DNA of 16,081 nucleotides from JBBKWJ01 sp037968895 (GCA_037968895.1 JBBKWJ010000196.1:1-16081), one strand, 5' to 3'; counted from the first letter of the stretch, positions 1 to 7,350 are shown. Notes: generated from the letters alone by a model not told the origin. A program made the numbers and translations.

Positions 1-2
1 CG

Positions 3-296
3 ATCGTGGACGAGGAAGGGCGCATCCTTATTGTGCCGGTGGCCGGAACCCCAGTGACGATCTCCGTGAATGGATCGGCGACGCTTCTCTCGTCAAACGT
101 GGTTCTGACAGATGCGGGCGGCGCGGCTCGATTCCGAGTTCGTTGCGACCGCATCGGCGGCATTACTTTCAGGGCCGAGGCCGATCTGGTGCCTCTGTCT
201 GGATCGCTGCCTTCATGTATTGCCGAGCCTCCGCCTGAGCCGGTCGTTGATCCAGCCGTCGAAGGCACCACTCCCGCCGAAGGTGACGCGCCATGA
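3..296 (+). CDS. C-terminal part of a secreted/surface Ig-like protein, 5' end outside window
   Basis: The frame is open from the window edge, so the first 97 visible codons are the end of a longer gene. The GTG at position 6 is probably internal. The visible part has alternating beta-strand-like residues and the pattern 'VLTDAGGAARFRV...GGITFRAEADL', which resembles the conserved half of bacterial Ig-like (Big-type) repeats. Two cysteines (in RCDR and SCIA) could form a disulfide, which fits an extracytoplasmic location. The tail is rich in Pro, Glu and Ala. Its stop codon overlaps the start of the penicillin-binding protein gene as ATGA (293-296), so the two are translationally coupled and probably share an envelope role. 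I cannot name the family; FHA, adhesin or other wall-associated proteins are all possible N-terminal contents. Confidence 0.6.
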   Translation: MVDEEGRILIVPVAGTPVTISVNGSATLLSSNVVLTDAGGAARFRVRCDRIGGITFRAEADLVPLSGSLPSCIAEPPPEPVVDPAVEGTTPAEGDAP

Positions 297-2497
297 GCAT
301 TGGTTCTCGAATTGCGGCGACGCTTGGCGTCAGCGTTCGGGTCGTTCTCGCGCTTGCGCTGTCGCTCATTGTCGTTCCTCCTGTGGCCGCTGGCGTCGCC
401 GTTGTCACGCTGATGAAGGTCCCGCTTCCAGGCGAGCTGCCAGAGCAGAACGAGACCTTCGAAGCGGTGCCGTCGATAGTGCTTGATGCCGCGGGCAACG
501 AGATCGGCCTATTTCGCGGTTTCGAACGCACGGTCGAGATCAAGTCAGACGATGTCCCGCAGGTGATGAAAGACGCGATCGTTGCAATCGAGGACGCGAG
601 ATTCTGGGAGCATTCCGGCGTTGACTTTGAAGGCATTGCCCGTGCGGCGCGCACCAACCTCGAAGTTGGTGGCGTTGCCCAGGGTGGGTCGACGATTACC
701 CAACAATACGTGAAGAACGTATATCTCACTGGTGAACAGACCGTTGAGCGCAAGGCCAGAGAAGCGCAGTTTGCGGTTGAGCTCGAACAGCGGCTCACTA
801 AGGACGAGATACTTTTCGGCTATTTAGAAAGCTCGTATTACGGATCTGGGGCCTACGGCCTTGGCGCGGCAGCGGAATTGTATTTTGGCAAGCCGGTCTC
901 CGAACTTGACTTGAGCGAGGCGGCGACGCTGGCCGGGGTTGTGCAGGCACCGAGCCGGCTCTCGCCCCGCGAAGACATCGAAGCTTCCGACGCTCGACGT
1001 CGATTGGTGCTAGAGGCCATGCTCGATCAGGGGTACATCACCGTCGACGAGTTCGAACGAGCTGTTGGTCGGTCACTTTGGCTGGCCACTGATGACAAAC
1101 GGCCGTCGGAAACAGTCACCGTTGTGGTGCCGCTGCCACCGAAGGGTGCAACTGACTACCCGTACTTCGTCGACTGGGTTGAAGCCGACCTGCTTGAGGC
1201 GCTCGGGCCCGATCTGCTCTATCGAGGCGGGCTCACTATCGAAACGACTATCGACCCCCGGCTGCAGGCCGCAGCCGAGTTGTCGGTAGCGAGCAGGCTC
1301 GAGTCGACTGAATATCCGCTCGAGATGTCGCTCGTTTCTATTGATCCGAAGAACGGCCACGTGGTGGCAATGGTCGGTGGCCGCGACTACGCGTTCAGCC
1401 AAGTGAATCTGGCTATTGGTGGTTCGACCGGTTTTCAGCCTGGCAGTTCGTTCAAGCCGATCGTTTTGGCCGAGGCGTTCACGAAAGGCATCGGCCCAGA
1501 CACGGTGTACCCGGCTCCGGCCCAGTGGGCTGTGCCCGGATGTAGTGGCAGCCAGTGTGTCATTAGCAACTACGACAACAAGGACAGAGGCAACATCAGT
1601 CTGACCGACGCAACTCGCGCATCGGTTAACACCGTCTTTGCTGAGCTCATCACCGATGTCTCGATCACAGACACCCTGGCGCTCGCCCGACGACTCGGCC
1701 TTGAACGGCTCGACCCAGACGGTCCTTATGGGGCGAGCCTTGCGCTCGGCGCAGGGGAGTCGTCGACACTTGAAATGGCATCTGCGTACGGAACGTTTGC
1801 CAACAGTGGTGTCAGGGTCGCGCCGACTGGAGTGCTTCTCGTTCGTGACGCTGTGGGCAATGTCCTCATCGACAACCGAGCTCGAACCGGCGATCGTGTG
1901 TTGACGAGCAATGTCGCAGACAACGTCACGAAGGTTTTGGAGACTGTCGTTGTCGATGGAACTGGTCAACGAGCGGCGCTAGCTGGTGGGAGGCCGGTGG
2001 CGGGTAAAACTGGCACCGCGCAGTCGTATACCGCAGCCTGGTTCGTCGGCTACACCCCGCAACTCGCCACCGCAGTGTGGATGGGGCACGCTGACGGGCT
2101 CGCTCCCCTTCGAGGCATCAATGGTGTCGGATCGGTAACTGGCGGTAGCCATCCTGCGATCGCCTTTTCGTCATTCATGAATGAAGCGCTCTATGGGACC
2201 GACTTCGTTGGCTTCCCAGAACCGGGTCCAATCGAAGCAATTGAGACGGCGGCTGAATACGTCCCCCAGCGCCGAGAAGAGACCGTCATCGGAGCCTCGA
2301 GTTCGAAGACGAAGGTCGTCGGTGACTGCGCCGGGCCGTGCACCAGAAATGTCGTGCCGACACCAAGCCTCAACCCGCCACCAGTCACCGTCGGGCCAGC
2401 CACAACTGTCCCGTCAACCTCATCGACTACAGCACCGTCGACAACTTCGCCTACTACTACTACTACTACTACGTCAGCTACAGGAGACGGATCATGA
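293..2497 (+). CDS. Class A penicillin-binding protein (bifunctional transglycosylase/transpeptidase)
   Basis: This 734-aa enzyme polymerises lipid II and cross-links peptidoglycan outside the membrane. A short N-terminus and one membrane helix (about 13-40) precede the GT51 domain. The GT51 domain shows EDARFWEHSG with catalytic Glu100, GGSTITQQ (131-138) and the RKAREAQFAVELE helix (153-165). The transpeptidase domain has S385-S-F-K388 (SxxK), S444-V-N446 (SxN) and K572-T-G574 (KTG), so both active sites look intact. Cysteine pairs 417/422 and 679/683 may be disulfides. The last 50 residues form a Pro/Thr/Ser-rich extension, partly encoded by a (CTA)7 repeat. The ATG overlaps the upstream stop by 4 bp with an AAGG-type ribosome site just before it, and the downstream gene overlaps the same way. 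It is a PBP1a/PonA-type protein; I do not assign a specific symbol. Confidence 0.95.
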   Translation: MSIGSRIAATLGVSVRVVLALALSLIVVPPVAAGVAVVTLMKVPLPGELPEQNETFEAVPSIVLDAAGNEIGLFRGFERTVEIKSDDVPQVMKDAIVAIEDARFWEHSGVDFEGIARAARTNLEVGGVAQGGSTITQQYVKNVYLTGEQTVERKAREAQFAVELEQRLTKDEILFGYLESSYYGSGAYGLGAAAELYFGKPVSELDLSEAATLAGVVQAPSRLSPREDIEASDARRRLVLEAMLDQGYITVDEFERAVGRSLWLATDDKRPSETVTVVVPLPPKGATDYPYFVDWVEADLLEALGPDLLYRGGLTIETTIDPRLQAAAELSVASRLESTEYPLEMSLVSIDPKNGHVVAMVGGRDYAFSQVNLAIGGSTGFQPGSSFKPIVLAEAFTKGIGPDTVYPAPAQWAVPGCSGSQCVISNYDNKDRGNISLTDATRASVNTVFAELITDVSITDTLALARRLGLERLDPDGPYGASLALGAGESSTLEMASAYGTFANSGVRVAPTGVLLVRDAVGNVLIDNRARTGDRVLTSNVADNVTKVLETVVVDGTGQRAALAGGRPVAGKTGTAQSYTAAWFVGYTPQLATAVWMGHADGLAPLRGINGVGSVTGGSHPAIAFSSFMNEALYGTDFVGFPEPGPIEAIETAAEYVPQRREETVIGASSSKTKVVGDCAGPCTRNVVPTPSLNPPPVTVGPATTVPSTSSTTAPSTTSPTTTTTTTSATGDGS
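2451..2472 (+). repeat. (CTA)7 trinucleotide microsatellite inside the PBP tail
   Basis: Seven CTA units plus one base are read in the PBP frame as ACT codons, giving seven consecutive Thr residues with the final ACG. Slippage by whole units keeps the frame, so the tail length could vary between cells or strains without inactivating the enzyme. It lies 21 bp before the start of the next gene. Confidence 0.9.
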
Positions 2498-3681
2498 GCA
2501 CCGAAACGACACCGAGCGAGTTGATCGCCGTCGATTCGCATAAGGAAACTCCGATGCCCACGTCGTTGCCGCCAATAGCGCCTGCGCCGGTCACTTCGGA
2601 AGACGCCGGACTAGCAAGCGACGTTACCGAAGTGACAGCTCCAAAGAAGTCGAGGCGTCGTCGATCGCAGATCGGTGGAGTTGCGCCGATAATTGGCCAA
2701 CCGAGCCGGTGGGTGCGCTGGCGTACTAGCCGAAATCTTGCGAGGCGGGGTTACATCGCGCTGAGCCCAGGCCGTCCGAAGCTGCGACACAGGATTCTGC
2801 CTCGAACTGTGATCGGCATCTCGACGATGCTTCTAAGCGCCGGTATCGGTGCCGCGTTCTCTGGTGCGGCCTTCTATGCGTATTACGACGATCGCCTGGC
2901 CCAGAACGAGGCTCAGGTTGCAACCTTTGTCGACGGCTTCGAGACCCAGTTCAACGATGCCGCTGGCGCGATTGATGGCATGCGGGTTGAGTCGGTCGAG
3001 CAGATCAGGCGCGAACTCGGACCGCTTGCTGGCTACGTCGAAGATTCAAACGGCGTCGTGACTCTTCCGGCGACGATCGGACAATCGGTGTGGACAGTCT
3101 CGACCTCAGACACGTCAGGCAACGCTGTCGCCGGGTCGGCCTTTGCCGTGGTTGGCCATAATGGCGGAACCGCTCTGGTTACCAGCTATGAGCTGATTAA
3201 GGCGTCAACCGTCAGCCCAGGGCCGGGCGTTTTTCTCGAGAAGGGCGACCAGCGGCTTGAGGCTCAAGTTTGGGCCTGGGACGCCGAGAACGACCTTGCG
3301 CTACTCATCGTCGACGCCGATATTCCAAAACTCACTCTCGCAACTGGCGCCATTCGAGATAATGCGACCGGCGGCCGCCTCTTTGCGATGAGCGGGGTTG
3401 GCGGGCAAGGGGCGATGGCGTCGCCAGGCTTTCTGATTGACCAGTCAGTTGCCGGGATCCAGCACACGGCTCCGATCGGCACGCTCTTCCAGGGAGGCCC
3501 GCTCGTCGATTCGGGCGGTGTCGTGCTTGGCATCACGTCGTTGCATTACAACCCGCTCGGTGTGACTGGTGGAGCAGTTTCGGTAGCCCCCGACGTCGCG
3601 GCGATCTGCGCCCGGCTTCTGAGGTGCGCCGACGAGGCGAATGGCGTCACCATCGAGGTCCCCGCCGACGAGGAAAACTAG
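2494..3681 (+). CDS. Membrane-anchored trypsin-fold protein with a degenerate catalytic triad (likely pseudoprotease)
   Basis: A 395-aa protein. The start chosen is the ATG overlapping the PBP stop (ATGA), with CAGGAG 7 nt upstream; a longer frame from 2338 only reads the PBP tail out of frame. The cytosolic N-terminus is Pro-rich, then basic (KKSRRRR at 51-57), followed by one helix (about 104-128), a probable coiled region (135-175) and an extracellular domain of S1C/HtrA-like pattern. The segments match 'GSAFAVV', 'ALVTSYELI', 'ENDLALLIVD' and 'GTLFQGGPLVDSGGVVLGI'. By this alignment the catalytic His is Glu233, the Asp is kept (Asp267) and the Ser is Gln333, so proteolysis is unlikely. 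No PDZ domain is visible. Coupling to the PBP suggests a scaffold or regulator of wall synthesis; that role is an inference. Confidence 0.8.
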   Translation: MSTETTPSELIAVDSHKETPMPTSLPPIAPAPVTSEDAGLASDVTEVTAPKKSRRRRSQIGGVAPIIGQPSRWVRWRTSRNLARRGYIALSPGRPKLRHRILPRTVIGISTMLLSAGIGAAFSGAAFYAYYDDRLAQNEAQVATFVDGFETQFNDAAGAIDGMRVESVEQIRRELGPLAGYVEDSNGVVTLPATIGQSVWTVSTSDTSGNAVAGSAFAVVGHNGGTALVTSYELIKASTVSPGPGVFLEKGDQRLEAQVWAWDAENDLALLIVDADIPKLTLATGAIRDNATGGRLFAMSGVGGQGAMASPGFLIDQSVAGIQHTAPIGTLFQGGPLVDSGGVVLGITSLHYNPLGVTGGAVSVAPDVAAICARLLRCADEANGVTIEVPADEEN

Positions 3682-3701
3682 CGAAAGTTGCCAACGGCCG
3701 A

Positions 3702-3727
3702 GCGTTTTTCGCGCCAGCGAAAAAGGC
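3702..3727. terminator. Possible bidirectional terminator hairpin between convergent genes
   Basis: TTTTTCGC (3705-3712) pairs perfectly with GCGAAAAA (3717-3724) around a 4-nt loop, with two more pairs beyond one mismatch. It lies 21 bp after the plus-strand operon and 60 bp after the minus-strand DUF2855 gene, so it could serve both. The U-run is inside the stem rather than after it, so the call is weak. A second inverted repeat, CCCGCC (3742-3747) / GGCGGG (3761-3766), lies closer to the DUF2855 stop. Confidence 0.35.
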
Positions 3728-3763
3728 GGTGAGTGAGGAGGCCCGCCAGGGCCAACGAACGGC

Positions 3764-3776
3764 GGGGTCAGACACC
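3764..3776. repeat. Imperfect palindrome GGGGTCAGACACC
   Basis: A 13-bp near-palindrome with one mismatch, in the convergent intergenic gap just after the DUF2855 stop. Motifs of this look are often dispersed intergenic repeats in bacteria. Only one copy is clear in this window, so its repeat status is unproven. Confidence 0.25.
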
Positions 3777-3786
3777 AGAGTGTTCG

Positions 3787-4860
3787 TTATGGGTTGACGA
3801 CGACGAAGCCGGTGTCTGGCGACGCTCCGTCGAGGACGGATCGGTAGGCGGTCTCCACTCCGTCTGGCGCGTCGAACTCCTTGATCGAGATCCAGTCGTC
3901 AACCTCCTCAAGAAACTCGCCCCACACCGGGGTCATCATTTCCAAATAGCCGTTGTGCCCAAGATCGTCGATAAGGCCTTGAATGTTCGTTGGAGCGAAG
4001 AACATGCCAGGCGCGGCGCCAGGGAGCTTTGAGCGATCGATGTCGCCCCGTGCATCTCGGTGGGTGATCCCCAGGCCATAGCTCGACACGAGGTTGTCAC
4101 GGAACTGATTGTGTACCGAGGCCAGCACGGAGCCATTTCCCGACATGTCGGCATACGCAGTAGGGATGGCAGGGTCGAGGCCTTCGATCTCGTCGTAGGT
4201 GATTACCTCGTCGTAGAGGTCGAGCCCCTCGACGAAGCCGCGGTTTTTCTCTGATGTGAGGCCGACGACATCGACGCCGCGACGTTCCATCGAGAAGGCT
4301 GCACTGATCGAGGTTTTGCTTGAGGCACTCGACAAGATCACTTGCTCGGCGCCAAAGAACTGGTTGTTGTACAGGTAATTGTCGAGGACGAAGCCAGTCT
4401 CGAACAAGATGCGGTAGATGGCCTGGTGGCTGTCGTAGTCGTCTCCGAAACCAGCGGCAGGCGTAGCCGCGGTGTAGCGGTTGTACAGCGGAGGCAGCTT
4501 CTGGCGATGGGCCGCTGTTTCGATGAACCCAGTTGAGGTTGCCTCCGGCGCCATCGTGTGATGGCTAGCCATGGGGTAATAGCCGTAAAAGCGAGACCCG
4601 ACGGCGATTGCATCGTTGGCGCTCTCGGTCACTGATGCGATTCCCCAAACTGGGATGTGACCCTCGCCGTCGACGGCGGGGAAGAACTGCCAGTAGCCGA
4701 GGAGGTCGGCTGCGACGCCGTACGTAATGTTGTTGGTGGTTAGCGCAAATCGCTCAATCTGCAACACGACCTCGCCGGGAGCAACCTCGCCGGGTTGAAC
4801 AGTTCGAAGGTGTGTGTTGTGAAGGTCTGCTTTGTCGACGGTGAAGTCGTAGCCAGACAT
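3787..4860 (-). CDS. DUF2855 family protein (MDR/quinone-oxidoreductase-like fold)
   Basis: A 357-aa protein whose whole length fits the DUF2855 family, whose function is unknown. The N-terminal part (about 20-120) has a GroES-like look, with 'RFALTTNNITYG' at 37-48 resembling the opening of medium-chain reductases. A Rossmann-like second half contains the family hallmark 'QVILSSASSKTS' (173-184), followed by 'GVDVVGLTSEKN'. No zinc-binding cysteines are visible; the protein appears to have none at all, so a zinc-dependent alcohol dehydrogenase is excluded. The start has a GGAGA ribosome site 6 nt upstream and a good promoter further up. It stands alone on the minus strand between a convergent operon end and the terminator of another unit. 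Substrate and cofactor cannot be told from sequence. Confidence 0.85.
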   Translation of the reverse strand: MSGYDFTVDKADLHNTHLRTVQPGEVAPGEVVLQIERFALTTNNITYGVAADLLGYWQFFPAVDGEGHIPVWGIASVTESANDAIAVGSRFYGYYPMASHHTMAPEATSTGFIETAAHRQKLPPLYNRYTAATPAAGFGDDYDSHQAIYRILFETGFVLDNYLYNNQFFGAEQVILSSASSKTSISAAFSMERRGVDVVGLTSEKNRGFVEGLDLYDEVITYDEIEGLDPAIPTAYADMSGNGSVLASVHNQFRDNLVSSYGLGITHRDARGDIDRSKLPGAAPGMFFAPTNIQGLIDDLGHNGYLEMMTPVWGEFLEEVDDWISIKEFDAPDGVETAYRSVLDGASPDTGFVVVNP

Positions 4861-4889
4861 AGGGTCTCCTCGGCGATGGGCTGGAGCGA

Positions 4890-4918
4890 AGGGTAGGAGT
4901 CCGCGGTGACGACCGCAA
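4890..4918 (-). promoter_or_regulatory. Sigma-70-type promoter for the DUF2855 gene, with an inverted repeat in the spacer
   Basis: On the minus strand TTGCGG (4918-4913) and TACCCT (4895-4890) are separated by 17 nt, with the predicted start about 23 nt before the ATG. GCGGT-cgtc-ACCGC (4916-4903) overlaps the -35 box and spacer and could be an operator. Confidence 0.5.
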
Positions 4919-4947
4919 ACGACTGACTCGCCGAGCCGGAACGCGAA

Positions 4948-4974
4948 CGAGCCCGGCCCAAGGGGCCGGGCTCG
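4948..4974 (-). terminator. Strong 12-bp hairpin after the secreted-protein gene
   Basis: Perfect arms CGAGCCCGGCCC (4948-4959) and its complement (4963-4974) flank a 3-nt loop, 23 bp beyond the stop of the minus-strand gene ending at 4998. No U-tract follows on the minus strand, which is common for actinobacterial terminators. It separates that unit from the DUF2855 promoter. Confidence 0.7.
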
Positions 4975-4997
4975 ATCAATTGAGTTTGGTAGATGGA

Positions 4998-5645
4998 TTA
5001 GTTGTTGTGGGTCGCAGTAGCGATCCAGTTGACAGTGCCAACGCCAGCCAGAGCCGAGCCGGTACCAGCGGCAACGACAACTGCGCCTCGAACCTCGCCA
5101 CCAGCAGGGACAATCACGGTGCCGGTCCGGTTGTTCGGAGCGGTCATTGCTGCGCTTCCAGCGGTCACGATGATTGGCTGGTTGTTCCAGTCAGTCGAGA
5201 CGCCTGGCAGGCCGGTTGGCGCTGCGATATTCGAGATGTAGATCTGAGCGGAACGGTCGACCCAGTTGCCGGTGGCAGTTGCGCCTTCGGCAATGAGTGT
5301 GACGTTGAGGGCAATGTCACAAGTGTTGCGGTAGCGAACCACGTCGGTGTACATGACGCGGTCACCCTGCATGCCACGGATGGTGAGCTTCTCTTCGAGA
5401 AGGTTGGCACCCGAGACGGTCACCGTATTGGTGGTGTCGTCGAATCCAGCCAGTGGATCGTCGGCGTCGGCGCCGGTGTACGACACGGGGTCGTTGCCGG
5501 CAGCCTTGGAGAAGCACGCATCCGCAAGAGTGACGTCTGCTTCCATGTAGTTCTGGATGACTAACGAGGCCATCGCCGGTGCAGCGAACATCAACGTTGC
5601 AACCATCACCAGCGCGCCCTTGCGAGCTTGCTTCTTACGCTTCAT
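4998..5645 (-). CDS. Secreted beta-rich protein with N-terminal signal peptide, family unknown
   Basis: A 215-aa protein. A basic start (MKRKKQARKG), a hydrophobic core and 'APAMA|SLV' give a clear signal peptide with probable cleavage after residue 26. The mature part is small, rich in Thr, Val, Ala and Asn, with repeated short strands ('NTVTVSG', 'IALNVTLIAEG', 'GTVIVPAGGEVRGAVVVAAG') and only two cysteines (44 and 109) that could pair. The overall look recalls TasA/camelysin-type or other Ig-like surface-fibre subunits, but I cannot confirm membership. AGGAGA lies 5 nt before the ATG. The start overlaps the end of the upstream membrane-protein gene by 11 bp, and a strong hairpin follows the stop, so it is the last gene of its unit. 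Confidence 0.75.
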   Translation of the reverse strand: MKRKKQARKGALVMVATLMFAAPAMASLVIQNYMEADVTLADACFSKAAGNDPVSYTGADADDPLAGFDDTTNTVTVSGANLLEEKLTIRGMQGDRVMYTDVVRYRNTCDIALNVTLIAEGATATGNWVDRSAQIYISNIAAPTGLPGVSTDWNNQPIIVTAGSAAMTAPNNRTGTVIVPAGGEVRGAVVVAAGTGSALAGVGTVNWIATATHNN

Positions 5646-6342
5646 CGTTTCTCCTGTAATTAGTTACGCCGTTAATGGCGCCGGCGTGGTCATGAGCCTT
5701 TTCGTGACCTTCCGGCGTCTCTTTGGGAACCGAGTCTTCGTCATCGGGGCGGAATCCAATGAAGATGAGTGCAGTAGCGGCCGTGATGCCGCCAGCCTGC
5801 AAAAGAATCCAGGTGTCGCCGCCCGGGGGCTGAATCCAGCCACGTAGATATTGAAAGAAGACAAGGAACGCCGACATGATGATGCCGGTGCCCCACCCAT
5901 AGACCATTGCTGGCTCGTCGCGCCGCGTATTGAGCACCCAAAGGGCCATGGCGCATGTCGTGATGACGGCTGCGATTGTTGACCAGGAAACGGTCTTAAT
6001 GAAGGTTTCCTCGTTGGCTGCGATCGCGAGATAGGGGATGAACTTCCACTTGGCGAAGCGAAGTTGCGCGCCAGCCAGGTTTGAGACCGCGAGGGATGCG
6101 ATGACTTGGACAACGAAGAGCATTACTGCGGCGCGAATCGATGCTGACACAAAGAAGTTGCTGAAGAGGACGCTCTCTTCTTCAGCTTCCCACCGCTCTG
6201 TACGACGCCGCTCGACGCGATCGACGACGTCGTTCTCGAGATCCAGTTCTGGCAGGTGCTCAACGCCGGTATCAAGTTGTCGAAATTCGACAGGAAGTCT
6301 CACATAGAGTCCATCGGCACTTCCTGACCGATTGATGAGCAA
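5635..6342 (-). CDS. Four-helix integral membrane protein of unknown family
   Basis: Up to 235 aa. An acidic, charged N-terminal segment (about 25-57, ELDLENDVVDRVERRRTE) precedes hydrophobic helices near 68-90, 116-137, 148-166 and 177-197, and a hydrophilic tail carries 'GHEKAHDHA'. I recognise no domain. The start is uncertain: TTG at 6342 has no clear ribosome site, while GTG at 6303 (222 aa, starting VRLPVEF) has GATGGA 6 nt upstream. The 11-bp overlap with the secreted-protein gene implies coupled translation and suggests the two products act together, for example as a membrane partner of the exported subunit. That is an inference from position only. Confidence 0.75.
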   Translation of the reverse strand: MLINRSGSADGLYVRLPVEFRQLDTGVEHLPELDLENDVVDRVERRRTERWEAEEESVLFSNFFVSASIRAAVMLFVVQVIASLAVSNLAGAQLRFAKWKFIPYLAIAANEETFIKTVSWSTIAAVITTCAMALWVLNTRRDEPAMVYGWGTGIIMSAFLVFFQYLRGWIQPPGGDTWILLQAGGITAATALIFIGFRPDDEDSVPKETPEGHEKAHDHAGAINGVTNYRRNDEA

Positions 6343-6391
6343 AAATCGCCGTTTCTGCCCTTTGTTGAGACGTTTTACCCAAGTTCGAGTT
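6304..6391 (-). other. Possible structured leader before the four-helix membrane protein
   Basis: If translation starts at GTG 6303, 88 nt separate it from the YihY-family stop. On the minus strand this stretch can form GCAGAAA/TTTTTGC (6358-6352 with 6345-6339, one G-U pair) and ATCGG/CCGAT (6332-6328 with 6317-6313). A third small hairpin, TCGAG/CTCGA (6400-6396 with 6389-6385), spans the upstream stop. I do not recognise a known riboswitch. Confidence 0.2.
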
Positions 6392-7342
6392 TTAGCTCGA
6401 TCCCTTGCCTAGAGCGAAGAGTGCGGCGACCCCGGCGAGTGCCTGACCAAGGCTCAGGGTCGAAGTGTCTGGTTTCTCTGGCGTTTTGCCTGTCCCGGTG
6501 CCCTGGCGGGTGGGATCGAGGTCTTCGCCTTCCACTACGGCGTTGACTTCGGCTCCAACTACAACGGCGATGGCTGCGAGCTGGAGGAAGATCATGATCG
6601 AGGCAAAAACGCCAAGAATGGCGTACGAGGCGGGCATATCGCCTGCAATTCGACCGTACATGCTGAGTGCAAAGGCGAAGAGTAGAAAAAGCGCCATGCC
6701 AACGAACGCACCGATGTTTTTCCAGGCGGTGGTGGTCTCGCGGTCTGGACCGTATCGGTAGAGCACGGTGAGCCCCAGGTACATGCCAATGGCGATGACG
6801 ACGTACACAACGATTTGGGCGATGACGCTGATTGCGCTACCACCAGGGATTTTGTCGGCAATTGCCGGTAGTACGCCAAGCCCAGCTACGAGGGCGAGAA
6901 AGCCAACGATCGCACCGACGGTGAATAGGAATGCCAGGCCTCGAACCTTCAATCCTTTTCGGCCCTCAATTGTCGCGTAGGCGACAGAGACCGTGTTCAT
7001 GAGCTTCTGGACAGCCCCGGAAGCGGAGAACAGGGCGAGCAGGATACCGATGACGGAGGCAACGCCGAGGCCTTCGGAATCGGTCATGGTCTTTAGCTGC
7101 TCGACCACGAAGGCCTTGGTACCTGCCTCTAGACCGGTTGATTCCTCGACCGTCTTCACGACCTCAGCCGGGTCTGCGACCAGGCCGTAGATCGCCATTG
7201 TGGCGACCATGGTTGGGATTAATGCAAGGAACCCGAAGAAGGCGATCCCGGCGGCAATGACCATGACGTTGTGGGCCTTGAAACGCAATAACGTGGCCTT
7301 TGCCGCCGTGACAAATCCGAGCTTCTCTTGAGATTTGGTCAC
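6392..7342 (-). CDS. YihY/BrkB family inner-membrane protein
   Basis: A 316-aa polytopic membrane protein of the YihY/virulence factor BrkB family, whose members have six helices and a poorly defined role (proposed exporters or envelope proteins). Family hallmarks are the first helix 'AAGIAFFGFLALIP' (30-43), the 'LFSASGAVQKLMNTVSVAY' segment (104-122), 'LYRYGPDR' (194-201) and 'VGAEVNAVV' near the end (262-270). After the last family helix there is a Gly/Thr/Pro-rich linker and an extra short hydrophobic stretch (298-312). The start is GTG with AGGAG 11 nt upstream. It follows a small membrane-protein gene by 8 bp. The name 'virulence factor' is historical and implies nothing here. Confidence 0.9.
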   Translation of the reverse strand: MTKSQEKLGFVTAAKATLLRFKAHNVMVIAAGIAFFGFLALIPTMVATMAIYGLVADPAEVVKTVEESTGLEAGTKAFVVEQLKTMTDSEGLGVASVIGILLALFSASGAVQKLMNTVSVAYATIEGRKGLKVRGLAFLFTVGAIVGFLALVAGLGVLPAIADKIPGGSAISVIAQIVVYVVIAIGMYLGLTVLYRYGPDRETTTAWKNIGAFVGMALFLLFAFALSMYGRIAGDMPASYAILGVFASIMIFLQLAAIAVVVGAEVNAVVEGEDLDPTRQGTGTGKTPEKPDTSTLSLGQALAGVAALFALGKGSS

Positions 7343-7350
7343 GAGCTGTT

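Noticed and set aside
169..798. Minus-strand open frame opposite the start of the PBP gene
   Set aside because: Ser/Thr/Arg-rich shadow of two overlapping real genes with no family motif.
1073..1969. Long minus-strand open frame opposite the PBP gene
   Set aside because: It lies fully inside a clear coding gene on the other strand, shows no domain, and is explained by GC-rich codon bias.
2338..2493. N-terminal extension of the pseudoprotease containing a run of Tyr residues
   Set aside because: It is the (CTA) repeat of the PBP tail read in another frame. ATG 2494 has a ribosome site and the usual 4-bp overlap.
4998..5645. Firm assignment of the secreted protein to the TasA/camelysin family
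   Set aside because: The similarity is only in overall composition and strand pattern; no diagnostic motif was found.
6313..6358. Known riboswitch (for example c-di-GMP type) before the four-helix membrane protein
   Set aside because: Small hairpins exist, but the conserved core of known aptamers that I can recall is not present.
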